A stretch of 64,000 nt of DNA from Streptomyces hyderabadensis. Its GTDB lineage: Bacteria; Actinomycetota; Actinomycetes; Streptomycetales; Streptomycetaceae. Position 1 is the first letter of the stretch; every line of letters starts with the position of its first letter. The notes below the pieces were generated by a model. It did not search any database, was not told where the DNA came from, and worked only from the letters and a program-made list of their open reading frames with translations. The stretch is from NCBI RefSeq assembly GCF_020404845.1, contig NZ_JAIOJZ010000044.1, positions 1 to 64,000 of the forward strand, written 5' to 3'. Positions 43,634 to 51,267 of this stretch are shown here, piece after piece. The position numbers were made by a program, and so were the translations under genes.

Positions 43634-44392
43634 GTGGCAGTGTCGGCCGCCTACCCGGTGGAATCGATCGACAACGCGGCGCGGATCCTGCTGATGCTGG
43701 TGGACAATCCGTCGCTGCGAGTCACCGACGTGTCCGCCGAGCTGGGGGTGGCCCGATCGACCGCTCACCGGATGCTGACCACCCTGCAGGCCCGCGACCT
43801 GCTCCGCCAGGACGCCCGGACCAAGGGCTACGGACCCGGGCCCGCCCTGGCCAGGCTCGGCATCGCCGTGATGGGGGCGGTCTCCCTCCGCGACGAAGCC
43901 CGGCTCCTGCTGGAACGGCTCGTCGAGGACACCTCCGAGACAGCGCATCTGCTCGTCCTGGAAGGCACGGAGACCGTCTTCATCGAAGGCGTGGAGAGCC
44001 AACAGGTGATCCGTGCCGGGCTGCGTACCGGGCAGCGGGGCCCGGCGCACGCCTCTGCCGCGGGCAAGGCCCTGCTCGCCGAGCTGTCCCGCGAGGAGCT
44101 GCGGCGCCGCTATCCGGGCGCGCGACTGCGCGGCGGAACCGAGCGGGCGGTCGGCACCCGCCGTGCGCTCGAGGCCGAGCTGGAGAAGGTGCGGGAAGCC
44201 GGCTACGCCACCAACGTGGAGGAAAGCGAATGGGACCTCTGCGCGGTGGCCGCCCCGGTGCGGAACCGGCAGGGCGTGGCCTGCGGCGCGCTGTCCGTGT
44301 CCGGCCCGGCGAGGCGGACCGACGCCAAGCTCGCCCTCCTCGGTGACGCCGTCGTCGCCGCCGCCGCCGAACTGGGCGCGCGGCTCGGTTAG
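43634..44392 (+). CDS. IclR family regulator of the ring-cleavage operon
   Basis: 252 residues. Winged HTH: SIDNAARILLMLVDNPSLRV, TDVSAELGVARSTAHRMLTT, ARDLLRQD; effector domain: LVLEGTETVFIEGVESQQVI, RGPAHASAAGKALLAELSRE, YATNVEESEWDLCAVAAPVR. The GTG at 43634 has a strong GAAGGAGGG. IclR proteins commonly control aromatic catabolism with pathway intermediates as ligands. It is divergent from the VOC/FAH/hydrolase operon, with repeated half-sites in between. Confidence 0.92.
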   Translation: MAVSAAYPVESIDNAARILLMLVDNPSLRVTDVSAELGVARSTAHRMLTTLQARDLLRQDARTKGYGPGPALARLGIAVMGAVSLRDEARLLLERLVEDTSETAHLLVLEGTETVFIEGVESQQVIRAGLRTGQRGPAHASAAGKALLAELSREELRRRYPGARLRGGTERAVGTRRALEAELEKVREAGYATNVEESEWDLCAVAAPVRNRQGVACGALSVSGPARRTDAKLALLGDAVVAAAAELGARLG

Positions 44393-44432
44393 GGCCCGGA
44401 CCGAGCCAGCCGCCCCGGCGCGTCACTGATCG

Positions 44433-45005
44433 TCAGCCGTGGTCCCACCGGGCGTCCCGGGGTTCGGCGGGGGCGATGTCCAACCCCTTCTCCGCCAGGG
44501 TGGCGGCGAGGACGCGTACCGCCTTGGGCCCGACTCCGTGCAGTGCGAGCAGGTCCGCCGCGGTACGAGTCGCGACCTGGTCGAGTGTGGTCAGTCCCGC
44601 ATTGACCAGCGCACGAGTCGCGGCCCTGCCGATCCCGGTCGGCAGGTCGCTTCCCGGTGGGACGGGTGACTCCACGACGGCGGTCAAGGACGCCGCCAGA
44701 CGCCGCGGCGCGCGGTGTTTCCACGCGGTCATCACCAGGGACCACAGGTGCTGGCCGTCGATGTCCGCCAAGGGCGCTTGGAACCCCACCCGTCTGCCCG
44801 CACGGACCAGCGGTTCGGCGGTCGGGCAGGCGGCCAGGGCCCGCTCGGCCTCCGCGTCGGGCAGCCGCAACCGCACCGTGCCGTCCTTGGTGACCGAGGC
44901 GAACTCCTTGCCCCGTACGGAATAGGTCGTCCTCCCGCCCGCGGTGGCCTCTTCGACCTCCTGGAAGGTCAACGCGGTCCTGCGCAACTGAGCCCGTGTC
45001 GTCAT
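44433..45005 (-). CDS. MmcQ/YjbR-like protein fused to a helix-hairpin-helix domain
   Basis: 190 residues. The first ~110 are a YjbR-like fold (LRRTALTFQEVEEATAGGRT, YSVRGKEFASVTKDGTVRLR, HLWSLVMTAWKHRAPRRLA). The last ~60 are two helix-hairpin-helix motifs (LPTGIGRAATRALVNAGLTT, ADLLALHGVGPKAVRVLAAT), which bind DNA backbone without sequence preference. Function unknown; the combination suggests a nucleic-acid-associated protein. It is monocistronic, convergent with iclR, and unrelated to the flanking catabolic operons by any visible feature. Confidence 0.75.
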   Translation of the reverse strand: MTTRAQLRRTALTFQEVEEATAGGRTTYSVRGKEFASVTKDGTVRLRLPDAEAERALAACPTAEPLVRAGRRVGFQAPLADIDGQHLWSLVMTAWKHRAPRRLAASLTAVVESPVPPGSDLPTGIGRAATRALVNAGLTTLDQVATRTAADLLALHGVGPKAVRVLAATLAEKGLDIAPAEPRDARWDHG

Positions 45006-45076
45006 TCCACGATGTTAGGCGGCTGTCGTGCGGGCGCTCGCGGACACGGTCCGGGAAACGGCGGGCGGCAGGGCGG

Positions 45077-46120
45077 TCAGGCCACCCACTCCTTGAGCCG
45101 GCGCACGAGCCCGGCCGGGTCGGCGCCGATCGGGGTCACCTGGAGGTTGGTGACCCCCGACTCGCGGAAGGCTTCGATCCGCTCCCGGACGTAGGAGGCG
45201 GGGCCGACGAGGTTGACCTGTTCGAGGAGTTGGGAGGGGACCTTGGCCTCGGCCTCCTTCGTCCTGCCGTCGAGGTAGAGGTCCTGGATCTCCTCGGCCT
45301 CGGCTTCGTAGCCGTAGCCTCGGACGAGGTCGTTGAAGAAGTTGTGGCCGCGGGCACCCATGCCTCCGATGTAGAGCGCGAGGATCGGCCGCGCGACGTC
45401 GAGGGCCGCCTTCACGTCCTCGCCCACGGCGACGATGCCGCCGGCGACGACCTCCAGGGGCGCGAGGTTCCCGGGGCGCTTCGCGGTTCCCGCGGCGAGC
45501 GCGTCGCCCCACACCTCGGCGGCGCCCTCGGGGGAGTACAGGAAAGGCAGCCACCCGTCGGCGTACTCCGCCGCGCCTTCGACCGACTTCGGTCCCAGCG
45601 CGGCGACGTAGAGCGGAACCGAGGGGCGCAGCGGCTTGGTCATGATCTTCAGCGGCTCGCCGAGTCCGGTGCCCCGACCGGCCGGAAGAGGGATCTGGAA
45701 GGAGCGGCCGTTGTGGTCGACCGCCTCCCGCCGCAGGGCGGCGCGGACGATCTCGACGGTCTCCTTGGTGCGGGTGGCTGCCCGGACGAAGGGCATGCCG
45801 TGCCACCCCTCGATGATCTTCGGGTTGGAGGCGCCGAGTCCGATGACGGCGCGACCGCCGGACACGCTGTCGAGGCCGGCCGCCGTCGACGCGAGCATGG
45901 TCGGGGTGCGGGAGTAGACGTTGAGGATGGCGGCACCGATCTCCACGGTCGAGGTACGGGCCGCCAGGTACCCCATCAGGGTCGGTGAGTCGAAGCCGTA
46001 CCCCTCGGCGACCCAGACGGTGTCGAGCCCGGCCGCTTCCAGTCGGACGACGTGGTCGGCGGCCTCGCGCGGGTCGGTGCCGTAGGTGAGCATGGTTGAG
46101 ATCTTCATGGTCCGTTTCAC
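45077..46120 (-). CDS. LLM-class (F420-dependent) oxidoreductase
   Basis: 347 residues, luciferase-like TIM barrel: LEAAGLDTVWVAEGYGFDSP, VEIGAAILNVYSRTPTMLAS, SGGRAVIGLGASNPKIIEGW. These are the marks of the F420-dependent methylene-H4MPT-reductase-like group in actinobacteria. The GTG at 46120 has GAGG at good spacing; ATG 46108 is the alternative. It is the last gene of a four-gene operon (ligase, amidohydrolase, SDR, LLM), 10 bp after the SDR stop. It would transfer hydride to or from an intermediate of that pathway. Confidence 0.88.
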   Translation of the reverse strand: MKRTMKISTMLTYGTDPREAADHVVRLEAAGLDTVWVAEGYGFDSPTLMGYLAARTSTVEIGAAILNVYSRTPTMLASTAAGLDSVSGGRAVIGLGASNPKIIEGWHGMPFVRAATRTKETVEIVRAALRREAVDHNGRSFQIPLPAGRGTGLGEPLKIMTKPLRPSVPLYVAALGPKSVEGAAEYADGWLPFLYSPEGAAEVWGDALAAGTAKRPGNLAPLEVVAGGIVAVGEDVKAALDVARPILALYIGGMGARGHNFFNDLVRGYGYEAEAEEIQDLYLDGRTKEAEAKVPSQLLEQVNLVGPASYVRERIEAFRESGVTNLQVTPIGADPAGLVRRLKEWVA

Positions 46121-46130
46121 GAGAAGTGCC

Positions 46131-46931
46131 TCACTTCGAGGTCGGGGAGTCGAAGCGCGCGCCCATGCCGATGCCGGCGCCGCCGTCGACCGGGATCACC
46201 GCGCCGGTGACGAACCGCAGGTTGGGTGACACCAGCGCGGCGACCAGGTCGGCGAACTCACGGGGCTGCCCGATGCGGCCCATGGGCACCGCGTTCCCGA
46301 GGCCGGCTCTGGACAGCTCCGGCTGCCGTGCCAGCATTCCGTCCAGCAGGGCGGTGTCGAAGAATCCGGACAGCAGCGTGTTGACGCTGATGTCCTGCCC
46401 GGCGACCTCCAGGGCGAGGGTCCTGGCGTAACCGATCACCGCCGACCACACGCCGACCGGCGCGGCCATGCCGACGGCCGGGCGCTCGACGACGCCGGAG
46501 ACCACGTTGAGGATGCTGCCGCCTTCGGCGGTCATGTGCGGCAGGGTGGCGCGCACGGATCTGACGACGTAGAAGAAGTGGCGCTCGAATGCCTTGAGCC
46601 ACACCTCGTCGGTGAGTTCGGCGATGCGCCGGATCGGCGGCCCCCCGTCGTTGGTGACCAGAACGTGAACGGCCGGCCCGAACCGGTCGAGGGTCGAGGC
46701 GGTGACGCGCTCGATGTCGGCGTCGGCCGAGCAGTCCGCGGCCAGCCCGAGGACCTTCTCAGCCCCGTACGCCTGGGCCAGCCGTTGCGCGGCGGCCGTG
46801 ACCTTCTCCGCGCGTCGCGCGAAGATCGTGACCCGGGCGCCCTCCCGCAGAAGACGATCGGCGACCGCGTAGCCCAAGCCGTCGCTGCCGCCGCCGACGA
46901 TGGCGACCTTGCCGTTCAGTCCGACGTCCAT
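46131..46931 (-). CDS. SDR-fold protein lacking the catalytic Tyr-Lys pair
   Basis: 266 residues. The Rossmann part is present but odd: VAIVGGGSDGLGYAVADRLL in place of TGxxxGIG, and LVTNDGGPPI where NNAG is expected. At the active site, where classical SDRs have YxxxK, this reads APVGVWSAVIGYARTLALEV: the Tyr aligns with Pro and the Lys with Trp. The end is normal (LRFVTGAVIPVDGGAGIGMG). The fold is complete and the frame is open with coupled neighbours, so it is not a decayed gene. It may be a binding or regulatory subunit, or use different chemistry. Starts by ATGA overlap with the amidohydrolase stop. Confidence 0.85.
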   Translation of the reverse strand: MDVGLNGKVAIVGGGSDGLGYAVADRLLREGARVTIFARRAEKVTAAAQRLAQAYGAEKVLGLAADCSADADIERVTASTLDRFGPAVHVLVTNDGGPPIRRIAELTDEVWLKAFERHFFYVVRSVRATLPHMTAEGGSILNVVSGVVERPAVGMAAPVGVWSAVIGYARTLALEVAGQDISVNTLLSGFFDTALLDGMLARQPELSRAGLGNAVPMGRIGQPREFADLVAALVSPNLRFVTGAVIPVDGGAGIGMGARFDSPTSK

Positions 46932-47815
46932 CACCGCACTCCGATCGAGGTGAGGAAGGCCTCGGCGTTGCCGGAGAACACGTCGTCGAGGACGTCGGAG
47001 GGAAAGCCCTGACCGCGCCACTCCTCGACCAGCCGCTCGTGGGTGAGCATCGGGTAGTCCGCTCCGAAGAAGACCTTCTTGCGCAGCCGCCTGGTGATCT
47101 CGCGCTTGAGTTCGTCGGGGAAGTGGCGCGGCGACCAACCGTGCAACTCCATCCACACGTTCGCCTTGTGCAGCGCGACCGCGATCATCTCCGACTGCCA
47201 GGGCCAGGCCACCCGGGCCGCGATCACGTTCAGGTCGGGGTGCCTGGCCGCGACGCGGTCGACGTACCGGGGGTGGCAGCCCTCCAGGGTGATGCCCATG
47301 CCTCCGCGGGTCCCGGCGCCGGTGGCCGACATGCCGACGTGGACCAGGACGGGGCGGCTGGCCTCGGCGCACATGTTCAGACAGGTCTCCCAAGCCGGCT
47401 GGTCCGGTGTCCCGGCCGGGGTGAACGAGTGGACCGTCAGACCGACGAGTCCCGGGCCCTCGCTCAGGCAGCGTTCGAGTTCCCTGACATGAGCCGGTTG
47501 CGTGGGGTCGATGCCGAGCCAGTTGCCCAGGACGACATCGGGGTGCCTGCGCGCGTAGTCGAAGGCGTAGTCGTGCTGGTCGCGCAGGGCACCGGCGTCC
47601 ATGGTGTGGGTGAACGCGAAGTCGAGCATCACCTTGACGTTCGCACGGCGGAACTGGTCGGCCTGCTCCTCGTCGTCGACGAAGTTCATGTCCCACTTGA
47701 AGTAGCCCCGCAGGGCCTCGCGGTCCTCGGCGGTCTGGTACGGACTTCCCCTCCATCCTCGCTCCGTGCCCCAGTGGGAGTGGAAGTCGATCAGTCGGGC
47801 CGGTGGTGCGTTCAT
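46931..47815 (-). CDS. Amidohydrolase-family (ACMSD-like) protein
   Basis: 294 residues. N-terminal metal motif HxH in LIDFHSHWGTERG (residues 12 and 14), GLTVHSFTPAGTPDQP and VLVHVGMSATG with further His ligands, and KVFFGADYPMLTHERLVEEW with the terminal Asp. This is the amidohydrolase-2 group that includes ACMSD and resorcylate decarboxylases and some lactonases. It overlaps the SDR start (ATGA). Preceded by an acyl-CoA ligase gene 45 bp upstream. Decarboxylation or hydrolysis of a ring acid is plausible. Confidence 0.87.
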   Translation of the reverse strand: MNAPPARLIDFHSHWGTERGWRGSPYQTAEDREALRGYFKWDMNFVDDEEQADQFRRANVKVMLDFAFTHTMDAGALRDQHDYAFDYARRHPDVVLGNWLGIDPTQPAHVRELERCLSEGPGLVGLTVHSFTPAGTPDQPAWETCLNMCAEASRPVLVHVGMSATGAGTRGGMGITLEGCHPRYVDRVAARHPDLNVIAARVAWPWQSEMIAVALHKANVWMELHGWSPRHFPDELKREITRRLRKKVFFGADYPMLTHERLVEEWRGQGFPSDVLDDVFSGNAEAFLTSIGVR

Positions 47816-47860
47816 GCGGGGCGCCTTTCGTGCGTGGCTGCGCGATGGACAGCGCGGGGG

Positions 47861-49456
47861 TCAGTGGATGTTGCGGGCGGAGTCGGCCCAGAACGGCGCG
47901 CGCAGGCGCTTCTTGTCGACCTTCCCCACCGGGGTGGCGGGAAGTGAGTCGACGATCAGGACCTTCTTGGGCGCGTACATCGAGCCCTTGACCTGCTTCA
48001 CGTGGGACTGGAGCGCGGGGACGTCGATGTCTCGCCCGGGCCGCGGGACCACGAAGGCGGTGACGATCTCCCCCCAGCGGTCGTCGGGCACGCCGATGAC
48101 GGCGGCCGAACCCACCGAGGGGTGCGCCGTCAGAACGGCCTCGACCTCGCCGGCGTAGATGTTGAAACCGCCCGAGACGATCATGTCCTTCTTGCGGTCC
48201 ACGATGTAGATCAGACCCTCGGCGTCCTGACGGGCGAGGTCTCCGGTGTGGAGCCATCCCCCCTTGAGAGCCGTCGCCGTCTCGTCGGGGAGGTTCTTGT
48301 AGCCCTGCATCACCCCGCGGCTGCGCATGACGATCTCGCCCACCTCGCCCAGGCGGACGTCGCGGCCGTCCTCGTCCACGAGCCTGATGCGGTTGCCGAC
48401 CACCGGGCGGCCGCAGGAGGCCAGTTGCTCCAGGTTCGCGGTCTCGTGTGCCGCCTTGGGCAGGACGGTCCCGATGCCGGCCGACTCCGTCTGCCCGTAT
48501 ATCTGGGAGAACACCGGGCCGATTCGCTCGCGGGCCTCCGCCAGACGCACCGGCGACATCGGTCCCGTGGCGTACCAGATGACCTCCAGGCCGGAGAGGT
48601 CCCTGGTCTCCGGACGCTCGTGGTCCAACAAGGTGTAGATCATCGTCGGAACGCCGTTCACGCAGTTGATGTGCTCGGCCTCGATGACGTCGAGGAACCT
48701 GCCGGGTTCGAAACCCTGCTCGATCACGACGGTGCCGCCACGCAGCAGCGCCGGGAGCACGGCCAGCCCGGCCGCGTGCGTGAGCGGGGCCGCCGCCAGG
48801 TACCGCGGGAGGTGCGGCTGCTCGAAGTCGGCCAGGTGCGCATAGACCATCTGCACCATCGACCGATGAGGCTGCATCACGCCCTTGGGCCGGCCGGTCG
48901 TCCCCCCGGTGTACTGCAGCCAGGCGACATCCGTCTCCGTCGCCGGACCGCGGTCGAGCGACCCCGCCGCCGGGGGCTCGCCCTCGGGCGGGCCGCCCGC
49001 GGCGGGGATCACCATCAGGTGCCGCAGGGAGTCGACCTCGGCGAGGACCTGGTGGCCGTGCTCCTCCAGGGGCGCGGTCACCACCAGCACCGCGGCCTCC
49101 GCGTCCGCGCAGACGGTGATGTGGTCCGACACCGAGGCCAGGGTCTGCAGCCCCGTGAAGCGGCCGCCCAGGAGATACGTCGCGGCCTGGACGATCCACG
49201 ATTCGGGCATGTTCGGACTGAGCATCGTGACCCCCACGCCGAGTCCCACGCCCCGACGGGCCAGCGCGGCCACGTACTGCGAGAGCAGGCCCCTGACGTG
49301 CGCGTAGGTGAGTCGTCGGCGGCCGGCCACGAAGGCCTCCGACGAGCTGTGCCGACTGAGCGCCTGCACGATCAGGTCACCCAGCGTGACACCGGAGGAT
49401 GCCGTCGTGACCGCTGCCGGAGCCGCGGCGCCGTGAACCGGAAGGTGGTGAGACAT
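47861..49456 (-). CDS. AMP-binding acyl-CoA synthetase
   Basis: 531 residues, complete ANL ligase: P-loop LQYTGGTTGRPKG, IYGQTESAGIG (A5), GGWLHTGDLARQDAEGLIYI then VDRKKDMIVSGGFNIYAGEV (A7/A8), and the C-terminal Lys in PVGKVDKKRLR (A10). It activates a carboxylic acid as the adenylate and CoA thioester; acid-binding residues do not tell which acid. First gene of the operon ending with the LLM oxidoreductase, 88 bp downstream of an AraC gene on the same strand. It sets up the acid for the following steps. Confidence 0.92.
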   Translation of the reverse strand: MSHHLPVHGAAAPAAVTTASSGVTLGDLIVQALSRHSSSEAFVAGRRRLTYAHVRGLLSQYVAALARRGVGLGVGVTMLSPNMPESWIVQAATYLLGGRFTGLQTLASVSDHITVCADAEAAVLVVTAPLEEHGHQVLAEVDSLRHLMVIPAAGGPPEGEPPAAGSLDRGPATETDVAWLQYTGGTTGRPKGVMQPHRSMVQMVYAHLADFEQPHLPRYLAAAPLTHAAGLAVLPALLRGGTVVIEQGFEPGRFLDVIEAEHINCVNGVPTMIYTLLDHERPETRDLSGLEVIWYATGPMSPVRLAEARERIGPVFSQIYGQTESAGIGTVLPKAAHETANLEQLASCGRPVVGNRIRLVDEDGRDVRLGEVGEIVMRSRGVMQGYKNLPDETATALKGGWLHTGDLARQDAEGLIYIVDRKKDMIVSGGFNIYAGEVEAVLTAHPSVGSAAVIGVPDDRWGEIVTAFVVPRPGRDIDVPALQSHVKQVKGSMYAPKKVLIVDSLPATPVGKVDKKRLRAPFWADSARNIH

Positions 49457-49544
49457 GCCTCAAAGCCTTGCCGCCGGGCAGGCGGGCGTGCCACCGAAGT
49501 TCCGCCCGGAATTTCGGATAACCCGCCAGGCCGCCCAGGTCTGC

Positions 49545-50321
49545 TCAGCCGCGCGCCGCAACCGCTGTGGAGCGGTAGCGACCGGGCGTCTGGCCGACGA
49601 GATCGGTGAAGGCGCTGATGAAGCTGCCCGGGTTGGCCCAGCCGAGTCGCATCGCCGTATCGGTGACCGAGGTGCCTTGAGCGAGTTCGAGCAGCGCTCG
49701 CTGAATCCGCAGCAGCGTGCGCCACTGGTGGAAGCTCATCGACAGGTCGCCGGCGAACAGCCGGCTGAGAGTCCGCTCGCTCGAACCGGTTCGACGCCCC
49801 AGCTCCGCAAGCGTCGCCGAAAGGGCCGGATCGGCGTGCAACAGGTCGGTGACGGCCTTGAGACGGGGATCGCTCGGCTCCGGCAGCCGCAGCGGCTCCT
49901 GCGGTGCGCGGAACAGCTCCGCGCCGATCACGGCCAGCAGCAGGCGGCCACGCTCACTGGCGGCGGACTCCTGCTCGCCGCTCATCGCCAGATACGCCTC
50001 GCGCAGCAGCGCACTGGCCACGAAGACCGACGGTTCGGGCGGCAGTTGCGCGGACAGCGCGGCCGGAACCGGGAGCACGCGGACATCGGTCTCCCCGTAG
50101 GAGCGACTGCTGTGGACGTGGAAGGGCGGCACCCACGTGATGCGGTTCGCCGGCGTCACCCAGGTGCCGGACTCGGTCGTCGTGACCAGCGCCCCGGAGG
50201 CGGCGTACCGCAGCTGGCCGTAGTCGTGGAAGTGCGCGGCGATGTCCGCACCGTGCGCCAAGGGCTCGCAGACCGGCGAATCGTCGGTCCAGAACACCGC
50301 CTGCTGCGTACCCTCGGCCAT
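49545..50321 (-). CDS. AraC family regulator, likely of the acyl-CoA ligase operon
   Basis: 258 residues. Cupin half: DIAAHFHDYGQLRYAASGAL, NRITWVPPFHVHSSRSYGET. HTH half: TLAELGRRTGSSERTLSRLF, AGDLSMSFHQWRTLLRIQRA, RLGWANPGSFISAFTDLVGQ with the normal ending TPGRYR. It lies directly upstream of the ligase operon in the same direction and could be co-transcribed or an activator of it. Frame is intact, unlike the AraC gene at 28321. Confidence 0.9.
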   Translation of the reverse strand: MAEGTQQAVFWTDDSPVCEPLAHGADIAAHFHDYGQLRYAASGALVTTTESGTWVTPANRITWVPPFHVHSSRSYGETDVRVLPVPAALSAQLPPEPSVFVASALLREAYLAMSGEQESAASERGRLLLAVIGAELFRAPQEPLRLPEPSDPRLKAVTDLLHADPALSATLAELGRRTGSSERTLSRLFAGDLSMSFHQWRTLLRIQRALLELAQGTSVTDTAMRLGWANPGSFISAFTDLVGQTPGRYRSTAVAARG

Positions 50322-50411
50322 CAGCAGACACCATAGCCCGGGAGCACCGACGCGGCGATGGGCGGACGGCGCAGGCGCCGATGGTGACCAAGGCGGGACC
50401 GGCCGGGCGTT

Positions 50412-50966
50412 TCACGCCAGCCCCGACACCTCGAACACGGCCTGCGCGGTCTCGCGGTCGATGCGTTCCGCCACGCGGCGCAACGCCCTCTCGCCGGACG
50501 CCAGTGATCCCCTCGTCGCGGAACCGCGGGCGTCCTCGGCCAGCCGGTACCAGAGCTGGGGATTCGCGGTGAGCACCTGGGTGTCGAGTTCCACGCGGCC
50601 GCCGAACACGTCCCGCAGGACCAGGCGTCGGCCGACATCCTCGAGACAGCACACGGACACCAGGAGGTCGGTGCGCACCCGCTGCTCGCGCAGCAGTCCG
50701 CGGGAGGCCAGCCAGCCCCGGCCCGCCGAGACCCGTGTCGGGTAGAGCACCGTGAACAGCAGGAGGGCCAGCGCGACCCACAGCACGGACCGGGCGGGCG
50801 TGAGGCTGCCCGCGCACGCGTCGACCAGCAGGAGCAGGGCGAGAAGCGCGGCGGAACAGCGGACCGTGCCGGCCACGTCCTTCGCCCAACGACGGTCGTG
50901 TGCCACCTCGGTGGACGGATGCGGGCCGGTGTGGACCGCGCTGCTCGAATACCTGCGGCGTCCCAT
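50412..50966 (-). CDS. Two-helix membrane protein of unknown function
   Basis: 184 residues. Two adjacent hydrophobic helices (LLALLLLVDACAG and VLWVALALLLFTVLYPTRVS, about residues 38-75) and a cytoplasmic C-terminal domain with LREQRVRTDLLVSVCCLEDV, LVLRDVFGGRVELDTQVLTA and NPQLWYRL. This tail pattern recurs in Streptomyces membrane proteins that I recognise only as hypothetical. ATG 50966 was chosen over 50990 to keep the basic MGRRR start. No operon partner. Confidence 0.65.
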   Translation of the reverse strand: MGRRRYSSSAVHTGPHPSTEVAHDRRWAKDVAGTVRCSAALLALLLLVDACAGSLTPARSVLWVALALLLFTVLYPTRVSAGRGWLASRGLLREQRVRTDLLVSVCCLEDVGRRLVLRDVFGGRVELDTQVLTANPQLWYRLAEDARGSATRGSLASGERALRRVAERIDRETAQAVFEVSGLA

Positions 50967-51267
50967 GCGGCCGATGCTAGGCACGGCCACGGTGACCCCG
51001 GTGCCTTCATGACACCTCCCTGACGGACTCCCTGCTCTTTCCTGACGCCGAACCCGGCCCGCGGCGGGACGTCAGCGGCGGCGGCTGTCCGACGCAGCGC
51101 GGCGGTGCACGTCACGGGCGGGTCAGCGAGGCGTCAAAGCCGGCCGGTCCGGCGTGAAGAACGCGCAAGTGACGGGCCGCAGCGATCGGAATCGGACAGA
51201 CCCTGGTCGTTCCCGCGCAGCGCGGCTCCGCTCGTGCGCGCGCCGATCCGCGAAGGAGTACTGGCCC
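50967..51267. other. 301-bp gene-free leader between divergent genes
   Basis: Holds the divergent promoter region of the membrane protein and the KimA-like permease. I looked for a ydaO/c-di-AMP riboswitch, since KimA genes often carry one, and could not find its conserved blocks. A ribosome site GAAGGAG at 51252-51258 is the only clear signal. Confidence 0.4.

Noticed and set aside
50967..51267. c-di-AMP (ydaO) riboswitch before the KimA-like gene
   Set aside because: Looked for because of the gene family; none of the conserved blocks is visible.
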